Origin: a virus
Length of the DNA: 24,590 nucleotides
Direction: 5' to 3' (one strand)
Virus record (IMG/VR): IMGVR_UViG_3300045922_000326
Span: 1 to 24,590 of that record
The notes beneath the pieces were generated by a model. It was not told where the DNA came from and made no database searches. It worked only from the letters and a program-made list of their open reading frames with translations. Positions 14,635-21,438 of the stretch are shown in pieces (position 1 is the first letter of the stretch; the number at the start of each line of letters is the position of its first letter). Position numbers and translations under genes: made by a program.

Positions 14635-15972
14635 TTAGCCATCTGCCAAAAATTTACCAAAATCATCGTTTCCAAAATGGCCTTTAGTTATTTTCAAAAT
14701 CAACCTTGGCGTTAGCTTTTTTGGAACTTCGATTGATTTAACAAATTCTTTTACCCCAAACTCGCAAGCGCCAGTGATTGTCCTATAGGCGGCAATTGCG
14801 TCATCTATTGTGACCTCTTGGTCTGGGTTATCCTTCCATGACTCAAATTCTGAAACGTCTCTTCCAGAAACCTTGTAACGCATATCCTCAATAGCCTTTT
14901 TAATCGTCTCGCCATGGGAGAATGTGTTATTGCGCTTAACAACATAGCTTATGTTTTTCTGTAGGAAATCTTCGCATTCAAAAACCTCTATTTCACCTAT
15001 CTTTTTCTGTGACTTTAGCTTTTTGCAGATTCCGTCAGCGTAAACGTAGCCACGCCTTAGCCACTCTTCAAATGAGGGCTCAATTTCTTTTGGGATTTCC
15101 CGAGCATGAGAAGTGTTTGATTTTTCCTCAACATTGACAGGGCATCCCTTAAACACTGCTGTCGAGTAGTCCATGAGTTTTTTAATTAAAACTTTTGATG
15201 AAAGCACCATCGCGTAGGCAGAAATAAAAAGCTGGACATTAGAGCTGCCCCTAGCCTCGACTCTGGAATTGTCCCAGGCTTCGACACTTGAATTGTGCCA
15301 GGCTTCGACACTTGAATTGTGCCAGGCCACGACGCTGGAATTGTCCCAGGCTTCGACACTTGAACTGTGCCAGGCTTCGACACTTGAGTTGCCCCTAGCC
15401 TCGACGCTGGAATTGCCCCTAGACTCGACGCTGGAATTGTCCCAGGCTTCGACACTTGAACTGTGCCAGGCTTCGACACTTGAGTTGCCCCTAGCCTCGA
15501 CGCTGGAATTGCCCCTAGACTCGACGCTGGAATTGCCTAAGGCGACGACCTTAGAGCTGCCTCTAGCCTTGACTCTGGAATTGTCCCAGGCGACGACGCT
15601 GGAATTGTCCCAGGCTTCGACTCTGGAATTGTCCCAGGCCACGACCTTAGAGCTGTCCCTAGCCTCGACGCTGGAATTGTCCCTAGCCTCGACGCTGGAA
15701 TTGCCCCTAGCCTCGACGCTGGAATTGCTCCAGGTGACGACCTTAGAGCTGCCCCTAGCCTCGACGCTGGAATTGTCCCTAGCCTCAACTCTGGAATTGC
15801 CCAAGGCCACGACCTTAGAGCTGCCCTTAGCCTCGACGCTGGAATTGTCCCAGTCCTTTTTTACATAAAGCCAGTCTGAATTTTCCGACCTGATTTCGAT
15901 TGTCGTGAACTCTTCAAAACTGTCTGGCAAAGCATCTAAATCAGATTGTTTTTTGATTACTACAGTTTTCAT
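14635..15972 (-). CDS. Repeat protein with 25 eight-residue beta-solenoid-like units and conserved C-terminal domain
   Basis: 445 aa; ATG at 15972 overlaps the stop of the next gene upstream (ATGA), which decides it over a TTG six bases earlier. Residues ~43-242 are 25 tandem units of the type NSSVEARG, alternating with SSKVVAWD-type units, probably a regular beta-solenoid with Val inside and Ser/Asn turns. The C-terminal ~200 residues form a conserved-looking domain (SFEEWLRRGYVYADGICKKL, FSHGETIKKAIEDMRYKV, TIDDAIAAYRTITGACEFGV, TKGHFGNDDFGKFL) that occurs with repeat arrays in other phages and bacteria. No signal peptide. Function unknown. The array carries an exact 96-nt tandem duplication. 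Confidence 0.8.
   Translation of the reverse strand: MKTVVIKKQSDLDALPDSFEEFTTIEIRSENSDWLYVKKDWDNSSVEAKGSSKVVALGNSRVEARDNSSVEARGSSKVVTWSNSSVEARGNSSVEARDNSSVEARDSSKVVAWDNSRVEAWDNSSVVAWDNSRVKARGSSKVVALGNSSVESRGNSSVEARGNSSVEAWHSSSVEAWDNSSVESRGNSSVEARGNSSVEAWHSSSVEAWDNSSVVAWHNSSVEAWHNSSVEAWDNSRVEARGSSNVQLFISAYAMVLSSKVLIKKLMDYSTAVFKGCPVNVEEKSNTSHAREIPKEIEPSFEEWLRRGYVYADGICKKLKSQKKIGEIEVFECEDFLQKNISYVVKRNNTFSHGETIKKAIEDMRYKVSGRDVSEFESWKDNPDQEVTIDDAIAAYRTITGACEFGVKEFVKSIEVPKKLTPRLILKITKGHFGNDDFGKFLADG
15247..15846 (-). repeat. 24-bp tandem repeat array (25 units)
   Basis: Twenty-five in-frame 24-bp units encode the eight-residue repeats. Common unit codons read AAT-TCC-AGC-GTC-GAG-GC. Because 24 is a multiple of three and the unit lacks stop codons in several frames, long antisense open frames arise over this stretch. 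Two adjacent 96-bp blocks (15344-15439 and 15440-15535) are identical base for base, showing recent duplication by slippage or unequal recombination. Confidence 0.95.
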
Positions 15973-16745
15973 TTGCAACCCCTAATTAGTTCCAAAAGTT
16001 TATTAGCAAATTTGCTGTATTCTTTTTCAGCAGCAGCAGCAGCAGCAGCATGGGCAGCAGCATAAGTAGCAGTAGTAGCATCAGCATAAGCAGCATAAGT
16101 AGCAGCACGAGCATCATAAGCAGCAGCATCAGCAGCAGCATAGGCAGCATAAGCAGCAGCATCAGCAGCAGCATCAGCAGCAGCATCAGCATAAACAGCA
16201 GCAGCAGCATCAGCATAAGCATAAGCAGCAGCATAAGTAGCAGCAGCAGCATAAGTAGCAGCAGCATAAGCAGTAGCATCAGCATAAGCAGCAGCAGCAG
16301 CATAAGCAGCACGAGCTTTTTTTAGCGCATCTAAATTCAAAACATCTTTACGAAGTTCAACTAAAACGCCGTCAATAGCTGCCAAAGACCTTTTGTTTTT
16401 CGTGTTTGCTCTTGCAGACTCGACAATAAAAACAAGCATCGGTATCTTAATTTTATTTAAGTCTGCGCCAACATTGATTGCATCCAGAAATAGCGACGGA
16501 AAGTTTTTGGCCTCATCATTTGGTAGACCCTCAAAAATTCTATCTTCTAATCTTGCTAGCCACTTAGGTATGCCAAGCTCGGTCTCGTATGCTGAATGGT
16601 CGTCGCTATGAATTGTACATCCCACGGCACAACCTTTACCGTTCTCCCAGTACTTGCCTTTGATAATTTCATCGGCAGTTTTATGAGCCAATACTCTGTC
16701 TAAATATTTTTGTTTAACTTTTTCGTCATTGTGAAATGCTTTCAC
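15969..16745 (-). CDS. Alanine-rich repeat protein with conserved N-terminal domain
   Basis: 258 aa from a GTG at 16745, chosen because AAAGGAG lies 5 nt upstream and the resulting N-terminus (KAFHNDEKVKQKYLDRVLAH) is that of a phage and bacterial family I recognise. The N-terminal ~120 residues include KYWENGKGCAVGCTIHSDDH, YETELGIPKWLARLEDRIFE and NFPSLFLDAINVGAD. The next ~100 are almost only Ala, Tyr, Asp and Thr (AAYAD/AAATY runs), probably a long Ala helix, ending in a charged tail (EKEYSKFANKLLELIRG). No signal peptide. It is coupled to the 25-repeat gene by an ATGA overlap. Function unknown. Confidence 0.8.
   Translation of the reverse strand: MKAFHNDEKVKQKYLDRVLAHKTADEIIKGKYWENGKGCAVGCTIHSDDHSAYETELGIPKWLARLEDRIFEGLPNDEAKNFPSLFLDAINVGADLNKIKIPMLVFIVESARANTKNKRSLAAIDGVLVELRKDVLNLDALKKARAAYAAAAAYADATAYAAATYAAAATYAAAYAYADAAAAVYADAAADAAADAAAYAAYAAADAAAYDARAATYAAYADATTATYAAAHAAAAAAAEKEYSKFANKLLELIRGCK
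16030..16312 (-). repeat. GCA-rich (alanine-codon) imperfect repeat
   Basis: On the + strand this stretch is built from GCA, GCAGCATAA and GCATCA blocks with irregular spacing. On the coding strand these become GCT-GCT-TAT-GCT-GAT-type codons, giving the Ala-rich part of the gene at 15969. It is a slippage-prone simple-sequence tract without a single fixed period, and it opens spurious frames on both strands. Confidence 0.9.
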
Positions 16746-16791
16746 TATTTCTCCTTTTTTCAAAATTGCTTTTTAAAGTCTAGGTCATTAA

Positions 16792-17004
16792 TTATTGCAA
16801 ATACTCATTTCCATTAGTAAAATCAATTATTTGAACGACTTCGACATAATATTTAAAAAAATCAGGAGGGACGTGCACCTGTGTACCTTTAGCAGACTCA
16901 ATTACTTTTTTGTGCGGATAATCCATTACAACTGTCCAAACTTTTCCAGTTTCTACGTGCTTCACTAGTTGACCTTCTGAAGTTTCGTGACTCATGTATT
17001 TCAT
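16792..17004 (-). CDS. Small unknown protein
   Basis: 70 aa; AAGGAGG lies 5 nt before the ATG. The layout is a small beta domain: GQLVKHVETGKVWTVVMDYP, KKVIESAKGTQVHVPPDFF, then YYVEVVQII. This is compatible with an SH3- or Tudor-like barrel, inferred from the strand pattern only. No signal peptide or metal motif. It lies between a possible lipoprotein gene (10 nt upstream) and the Ala-rich gene (46 nt downstream). Confidence 0.65.
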   Translation of the reverse strand: MKYMSHETSEGQLVKHVETGKVWTVVMDYPHKKVIESAKGTQVHVPPDFFKYYVEVVQIIDFTNGNEYLQ

Positions 17005-17014
17005 GTTTTCCTCC

Positions 17015-17290
17015 TTAAAATTCTGCGCTTATGTCTAGTGTAGTTTGTCCGGGCTGAAAACGCAAACTAAATGTTCGATTAATCCTGATTTGAGCCACTC
17101 CGCGACTCTGGGCTAACGCAAGGGCTGGGACTGCATATAAGACCCACTCTCCAGCATACTTTACAGCGCGTACCTGCGTTTTCTTTACGTACTGCCTGAT
17201 GGGCGGTGTATGGGCATAGTAGGCGCGGGCTGCCGGGCTGCAAGCATCTTTTGTACTTAAGCATGCCGTAAGAAGTAAGGCTTCAAGCAC
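17015..17290 (-). CDS. Possible small lipoprotein or membrane protein
   Basis: 91 aa from a GTG that lies in the last codons of the preceding 41-residue gene. The N-terminus MLEALLLTACLST contains LTAC, which fits a lipobox, but the signal is very short and lacks positive charge, so lipidation is uncertain. A second apolar segment (EWVLYAVPALALAQ) is followed by a strand-rich end (VAQIRINRTFSLRFQPG). GAGG about 9 nt upstream is a weak ribosome site, so it may rely on coupling. The reading frame continues upstream to a TGA without a better start. Function unknown. Confidence 0.55.
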   Translation of the reverse strand: MLEALLLTACLSTKDACSPAARAYYAHTPPIRQYVKKTQVRAVKYAGEWVLYAVPALALAQSRGVAQIRINRTFSLRFQPGQTTLDISAEF

Positions 17291-17408
17291 GAGTCTGCAC
17301 CTCGGCTTTATGTGCGCGTTCTGTCAATTGCCAATTGTGAAAGTTTTTTTTAAGATAGGTTTTGAGTGTGAGCAGCCGGGTGCTTGGTACGTTTTGGGCA
17401 AACTTCAT
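17283..17408 (-). CDS. Small basic peptide (41 aa)
   Basis: 41 aa, with AGGAGG 8 nt before the ATG, overlapping the upstream stop (TAGGAGG). The sequence is basic and helical (TRLLTLKTYLKKNFHNWQLT then ERAHKAEV). Its end overlaps the GTG of the next gene by 8 nt, fitting the tight coupling of this operon and filling an otherwise empty 130-nt gap. No family recognised. The strong ribosome site is the main support. Confidence 0.55.
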   Translation of the reverse strand: MKFAQNVPSTRLLTLKTYLKKNFHNWQLTERAHKAEVQTRA

Positions 17409-17420
17409 AGGCTTGACCTC

Positions 17421-17693
17421 CTAATGCACTGCAGCCGAATTGCCGCGCCGCCCAAGGTCTAAATATAGCTCTATGTCAAATATCCACCACTGCTTTTCGT
17501 CTCCGTGGAATACTCTGTATGTTGCTGGCTCTTTTGAGAGCAGTACAGGATGGCCTGTACCGGCAAGAAGCCAGTGCTTTGCGCGGAAGCGATAGTAACG
17601 TGAGTTTTTTTCTAGGACCTCAACAACTTCAATAAAGACTTCACTATTGCTTTGGTGAATATAAAATTCTCCCGCCTGAAAGTGCGAACTCAT
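17421..17693 (-). CDS. Small unknown protein
   Basis: 90 aa; ATG overlaps the protease stop (ATGA) and has GGGGGA upstream. Beta-rich with many aromatics: FQAGEFYIHQ, VFIEVVEVLEKNSRYYRFR and KQWWIFDIELYLDL. The strand-turn-strand layout recalls the small single-barrel proteins common in phage accessory operons. No signal peptide, membrane helix or metal motif. Function unknown. Confidence 0.65.
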   Translation of the reverse strand: MSSHFQAGEFYIHQSNSEVFIEVVEVLEKNSRYYRFRAKHWLLAGTGHPVLLSKEPATYRVFHGDEKQWWIFDIELYLDLGRRGNSAAVH

Positions 17694-18367
17694 TTTGTCC
17701 CCCTAATTAAAAACTTGGCAACGGCCTTTCCTGTGTAGATTGCAGTAGCCTGTGACGTGCCGCTCATGGTGTAGCCGCCGCCTTTCTTTTTCTTACCAGA
17801 TTCTAGCACATTAACTCGTGTGCCTATATTTGAGTAAAGCAGGTCATACGCGCCGACAACAACTATGCGCGGGTCTGCACAGGCTGGGTAAATTATGCAG
17901 CCCCGGTCTAAGTTTATCTTATTGTTCCCAGAAGCTGCGCTTATGCGGGTCCCGTTGTTTAAAATTTGTTTTAAGTAGTGCACTTCCATGGGGTCCTCTC
18001 CAGTGCCCGCAATGCTAAGATTAATAAAATCAAACTTTTCTAGATTTGCAGTCATTAGGGCTGAAATGTAAGGCGTAAATCTGGTCCAAGTCTTAGAGTC
18101 GTCGAATGCCTTATACATGACTATACAAGCGCCAGACTTAGGAAGCTCTCGGGCTATGAGACTGGCCACGTTTGTGCCGTGTCCAATATTGTCTCGCAGA
18201 CCCGTGCCCGTAAAGTCTTTATGCCCATATTTGCACAGCTTAAGATTTTCAGGGCTGTAGTGCACGCCGGAGTCTATCACAAGAATTCGAACCTCGGCAC
18301 GTGCGGCAAATGTACCAAAAATGTACGCAAAAAGTACTAAAAATGTCCACAGTATGGCACGCTTCAC
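17690..18367 (-). CDS. Secreted subtilisin-like serine protease (S8 family)
   Basis: 225 aa. Signal peptide: MKRA then a ~17-residue apolar core ending AARA-E. The triad is complete: Asp32 in VIDSGV, His63 in GHGTNVA, Ser205 in SGTSQATA, with the oxyanion Asn148 in ASGNN. At ~200 mature residues it is compact, without a visible pro-domain, so maturation or inhibition must differ from classical subtilisins. It would act in the periplasm or outside the cell; possible roles are lysis, surface remodelling or exclusion of other phages (all inference). The GTG start overlaps the upstream stop (GTGA), with AAAGGGG before it. Confidence 0.88.
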   Translation of the reverse strand: MKRAILWTFLVLFAYIFGTFAARAEVRILVIDSGVHYSPENLKLCKYGHKDFTGTGLRDNIGHGTNVASLIARELPKSGACIVMYKAFDDSKTWTRFTPYISALMTANLEKFDFINLSIAGTGEDPMEVHYLKQILNNGTRISAASGNNKINLDRGCIIYPACADPRIVVVGAYDLLYSNIGTRVNVLESGKKKKGGGYTMSGTSQATAIYTGKAVAKFLIRGTK

Positions 18368-18783
18368 GGGCGCCCCTTTCCTAGCTGCTTTAACGCATCT
18401 TCATAAATAACTTGCGCTAGTAAATGAACGACCTCGTCAAAAGAAATTTCGTGCGCAAGTATGAAGCGAGAGCCGAAACTATCGTCGACCCCAAATACAG
18501 TAAAGCCGCCGGGACGCTCACCAAAGACTTCGTACGTAATTCCAAGGCAGGTTAACGTGGTGTAATTTTGCTCAAAGTGAGCCCGCACGAGGGCTTCTAG
18601 AGGATTAATGCGCACGTCTTTGCTCTCCTGTGTGTGCACGTCTTTGCTCGCCAGTGCGGGCACCTGTATGCTATCGTACATGCGCCGTATGTGACTATTG
18701 GCCGGGTCATTTAAATACTGGTCCAGCTCTTCTTTCGTGATGGCAATTGTGCCACGCTTTGGGTTTCTATATGGAAGGCTCAT
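18364..18783 (-). CDS. Unknown protein
   Basis: 139 aa. The ATG at 18783 is chosen because it overlaps the upstream stop (ATGA); an open extension of 23 codons lies in the end of the upstream gene and is Arg/Ser-rich, unlike coding sequence here. The N-terminal part (ITKEELDQYLNDPANSHIRR) is helical. The C-terminal part has LTCLGITYEVFGERPGGFTV and FDEVVHLLAQVIYEDALKQL. No signal peptide. It precedes the secreted protease and overlaps its start by 4 nt. No family recognised. Confidence 0.65.
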   Translation of the reverse strand: MSLPYRNPKRGTIAITKEELDQYLNDPANSHIRRMYDSIQVPALASKDVHTQESKDVRINPLEALVRAHFEQNYTTLTCLGITYEVFGERPGGFTVFGVDDSFGSRFILAHEISFDEVVHLLAQVIYEDALKQLGKGRP

Positions 18784-19184
18784 TCGAAGTCCCCGTGTTT
18801 CCATGCGTCGTAGGCTGCGTCGACTGCAACGGCTCGTGGTCCGCTGCGCCATTCGTAGTCTACGTCTGATAAATTTTTGTTACAGTATTCGGCCAATGCA
18901 TCGTCGAGGTCCAAGTCTTCTAGGCCAATGTATTCAAACGCAAAAGACTTGCTTGAGTCGTTTGGGTGCACGACGTAGGCAGAGCCGTCTAGTATTAGAG
19001 TTGCGCTATCGTCTTGGCGCTCAAAATAGCAAGAGCCTTCCACGTCTATGACGTAGCCGTAGTCTGAGGGTAGGCCTAAGATTTCTAGCGCCTTTTCGTA
19101 GCCGGGACCAAGGTCCAGCTCGGCCTTTACAGTCATGGTTCGATAATCAATTCTAGTAACTACTAGCTTTGGTCGGTCTTTCAT
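18780..19184 (-). CDS. Unknown acidic protein, first gene of the accessory operon
   Basis: 134 aa with TAGGAGA before the ATG. Acidic (many Asp and Glu), with alternating beta and helical stretches (KLVVTRIDYRTMTVKAELDL, YEKALEILGLPSDYGYVIDV, LEDLDLDDALAEYCNKNLSD). No signal peptide, membrane helix or recognisable motif. A sigma-70-like promoter 32-60 nt upstream makes it the promoter-proximal gene of the leftward set that contains the subtilase. Function unknown. Confidence 0.7.
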   Translation of the reverse strand: MKDRPKLVVTRIDYRTMTVKAELDLGPGYEKALEILGLPSDYGYVIDVEGSCYFERQDDSATLILDGSAYVVHPNDSSKSFAFEYIGLEDLDLDDALAEYCNKNLSDVDYEWRSGPRAVAVDAAYDAWKHGDFE

Positions 19185-19215
19185 AAACTCTCCTAGGTTT
19201 TGTGCATTTTTTTAA

Positions 19216-19244
19216 AGTTTAATGCAGCGACATTAGGAAGTCAA
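19216..19244 (-). promoter_or_regulatory. Sigma-70-like promoter for the accessory operon
   Basis: On the minus strand TTGACT (19239-19244) and TAAACT (19216-19221) are separated by exactly 17 nt, with the ATG of the next gene 32 nt beyond the -10. It lies in the only sizeable gap (125 nt) before that operon. The rest of the gap is GC-rich and shows no clear terminator. Confidence 0.6.
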
Positions 19245-19309
19245 GCAATGGACGATTTTGTCTTGTTTTGAAACTGGGCCGTGAGGGCGGCCAGGGCGCG
19301 GGCCGTGCC

Positions 19310-20839
19310 TCAATCGCTTCCCTTCTTTGCCAAGACGTGCACAGTCTTCGATAGCTCGCCGGTCTTTAAGCGCACTCCAGAAAAGCCGCGCACTCTAGCG
19401 GTTTCCCCGCCCAATCGCCTTGATTGAACGCCAGGAATTTTTGTTAGGCGTCGCACAAGGTGTACCATTCTGTATTCGGACCTTGCCCAATTATTTGCAG
19501 AAAAGCGCATGAAGGCGTTTAGAAGTTCGCTTCTACTGACAAAATAATCGGGTCCGAACTCTAGTTCAGACTGCAAAAACTCATCTAGCGAGTTGGTCTC
19601 GTCTGACGTACACGAGGCCTCAATGTCTTCGGCCATATCTGGTGGGACGATGAGATTCATGCCTGTTGGGCACTGCGACGCGTAGGCAACTTTGCAAGAA
19701 TATAGGAAATGACCAATCTCGGCCTGAAGGCCTGGGGCGAACTTGCTATCTCCTAGCTCGTTATTTTTTAGCGGATAAACTCGGATGAGTAGCAATCGTG
19801 TTCTCTCTGCTGCCTCATTTATGTCTATCGAAGGATTGAAATTTGAGGAAACGATTAACTTTGCGTAAATGCGCGCGCTAAACGCGGTCTGAAACTTTTC
19901 ATTGATTTCTACGGTGTCGCCGCCAGTTAAGCTTTTGATTCGATTGTGCCTGATAATTTGCGTATTATTGCAATCCATGTAAATTGCAAATTGCTTTCCG
20001 TAGGCCGAGCCGTAAAAAAACGGGCTATCGGCGAAAGTGTCTCCGAGGGAAAGCACGGCATGACGTCCGTAGAAGTCTGCTATTGCGTTAATTACCGAGC
20101 TCTTTCCGTCGTTGCCGCTTCCTTGCAGCCACAGGACTTGGCGGGTCTCATTAGAGGGCTCAAATATGGACCAAACGTAGGCTTTGAAAGTTTCAGGATG
20201 GCTTAGGCGGCATAGGAACTGGTCCCAGGTCGGATGCGTGCCGGGCTTGATAAGACTTGAGTCTAGTACTCTAAATGCAGGTCCCCTATCGAAGGCTAGT
20301 TGCGGGACCTTGCCGTGAATGAGCGTGTCTAGGTCCGAGCAAAATATTTTGTAGAGACTTTGGGCCAGGTCAGTGGCCGTAAGCTCGGCCAGGTCTGGTT
20401 CCTCTTTTAAGGCAGAGTTTAGCCGTGCAAGGAGAGAGCCACTATTGACTAGAATTTCGGTGAAACGCTGGGGCGATAGTTCCCCTCGGCGCAAGATTTC
20501 GCCCCGCTCGTCTCCTGCAAATAGGGCTACTGATAGGCGCTCGTCGGCTCTGTAAAGTCTTAGCGCTGGCTTTAGACTCTTGTAGGCTCGCTCTAGGGCC
20601 GCCCTTCGGTCAACTTTTCGGTGGTGGGATGCAGAGGCCTTGGGCTTGGGCGCCGGGCCAGAGCGCAGCTCGCGAATGCTTTGGGCAACTTGGGCGGCCT
20701 TTTCTGGCGTAAGGTCGAACTTGTAGAGCAGGAGGGTCTCAAACTCGGATTGGGGCCAAGATTTGCCGGAAGAGGCGTCAAAGTAGGCTTTACTTGGCTC
20801 TAAGTATGTGATATTCCTTATGTATTCGGTTAAATGCAC
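19310..20839 (-). CDS. SF3 (D5/P4-alpha type) replicative helicase
   Basis: 509 aa. Walker A GSGNDGKS (240-247), Walker B FAIYMD (D289) and sensor VSSNFNP (N333), with IKSLTGGDTVEINEKF between them, are the SF3 D5-like signature. The hexameric ring unwinds DNA at the fork; its usual fused primase is missing here and is probably the separate AEP gene at 11918. The start is set at the GTG at 20839 with GGAG 8 nt upstream. An in-frame TTG at 20900-20902 is part of a promoter -35, so it cannot be the start. The C-terminal ~110 residues are a basic winged-helix-like tail that may bind the origin. Confidence 0.9.
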   Translation of the reverse strand: MHLTEYIRNITYLEPSKAYFDASSGKSWPQSEFETLLLYKFDLTPEKAAQVAQSIRELRSGPAPKPKASASHHRKVDRRAALERAYKSLKPALRLYRADERLSVALFAGDERGEILRRGELSPQRFTEILVNSGSLLARLNSALKEEPDLAELTATDLAQSLYKIFCSDLDTLIHGKVPQLAFDRGPAFRVLDSSLIKPGTHPTWDQFLCRLSHPETFKAYVWSIFEPSNETRQVLWLQGSGNDGKSSVINAIADFYGRHAVLSLGDTFADSPFFYGSAYGKQFAIYMDCNNTQIIRHNRIKSLTGGDTVEINEKFQTAFSARIYAKLIVSSNFNPSIDINEAAERTRLLLIRVYPLKNNELGDSKFAPGLQAEIGHFLYSCKVAYASQCPTGMNLIVPPDMAEDIEASCTSDETNSLDEFLQSELEFGPDYFVSRSELLNAFMRFSANNWARSEYRMVHLVRRLTKIPGVQSRRLGGETARVRGFSGVRLKTGELSKTVHVLAKKGSD

Positions 20840-20873
20840 GGCGATAACTCCATTTTGTAGTGGTTTAGGTCTT

Positions 20874-20902
20874 ATTGTAGCACGACCAGCGGATGCAGGC
20901 AA
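20874..20902 (-). promoter_or_regulatory. Sigma-70-like promoter of the helicase gene, extended -10
   Basis: On the minus strand TTGCCT (20897-20902), 17 nt, then TACAAT (20874-20879), preceded by TGC to give an extended -10 (TGnTACAAT). Transcription would begin near 20867, leaving a leader of about 28 nt before the GTG. Two CGTCCAA-family heptamers (20912-20918 and 20924-20930) lie just upstream and may act as an operator or iterons. Confidence 0.7.
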
Positions 20903-21438
20903 GCAGATTCACGTCCAAATGTCCGTCCAATTTTTGAAAAAACCCTATTCATAATATTTTTTTCTTTCTCCCTCAAAAAAATAAATGCATGAATGTAGAC
21001 CCTGGGTAATTGGACGTAAAATTGGACATTTCACCTTCAGCTTGCATATATTTGAGCTGAGACTACTTCCAAGTCCAATTCACGTCCAACGCGTCCAATT
21101 TTTAAATTTTTAGCGGCGCCAAAATGCTTCTTTGGCGTCCATTTTTTGTCAAAAGTCCAAATTTTTTAGCCCAAATATGTCCGGTAAGCCCTATCTGGCG
21201 TCCCTAAGCCCTAATTTTTGGTCAGATAGCCGTGCATTTTTTGGACGTAAATTCCAATTTTTTGGACGCAAGTGCTATTTTTGGACCGAGTTCACGGCAT
21301 TTTTGGCCAAATTGCCAATTTTTGTCACATGGTGCCCTCAATTTCTGGACCAAGGCGTCCAAATTTGCGGCCAAATTGTCAATTTTTGGCCTCGGCGTCC
21401 AAATTTGCGGCCTCGGCGTCCAAATTTGCGGCCAAGGC
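20903..21438. repeat. Iteron-like gene-free region, candidate replication origin
   Basis: 536 bp without a convincing gene. Ten exact copies of CGTCCAA or TTGGACG start at 20912, 20924, 21010 (inverted), 21083, 21092, 21241 (inverted), 21262 (inverted), 21357, 21397 and 21418, plus many near-copies. Three copies lie in an identical 19-bp unit, GGCGTCCAAATTTGCGGCC, at 21354, 21394 and 21415. An AT-rich tract (about 20931-20992) sits beside the array and could melt. An imperfect inverted repeat GGCCAAATTG...CAATTTTTGGCC lies at 21369-21391. The position directly upstream of the SF3 helicase suggests an origin or a repressor-binding array. Confidence 0.7.
21354..21433 (+). repeat. Three identical 19-bp direct repeats
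   Basis: GGCGTCCAAATTTGCGGCC occurs at 21354-21372, 21394-21412 and 21415-21433; starts are 40 and 21 bp apart. The spacing of about two and four helical turns would place bound proteins on the same face of the DNA. It abuts the stop of the gene at 21439. Confidence 0.85.

Noticed and set aside
15247-15846. CRISPR array
   Set aside because: Units are contiguous 24-bp coding repeats without variable spacers.
15269-15868. 199-codon open frame on the + strand antisense to the repeat gene
   Set aside because: It is a by-product of the 24-bp repeat, whose length is a multiple of three and whose unit lacks stops; no ribosome site, and the minus-strand frame has a conserved C-terminal domain beyond the array.
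15986-16325. Leu- and Ser-rich open frames over the alanine-codon tract
   Set aside because: They arise from GCA-type simple sequence read in other frames; the sense frame has the conserved N-terminal domain.
17339-17366. A + strand copy of the FliA -35 (GAAAGTTT) near 17340
   Set aside because: The segment 11 nt downstream (GGTTTTGA) does not match the -10, it lies within a small minus-strand gene, and no rightward gene follows.
19265-19312. GC-rich palindromic stretch after the helicase gene as a terminator
   Set aside because: Only short stems (GGCCG/CGGCC) can be drawn and no T-run follows on the minus strand, so an intrinsic terminator is not supported.
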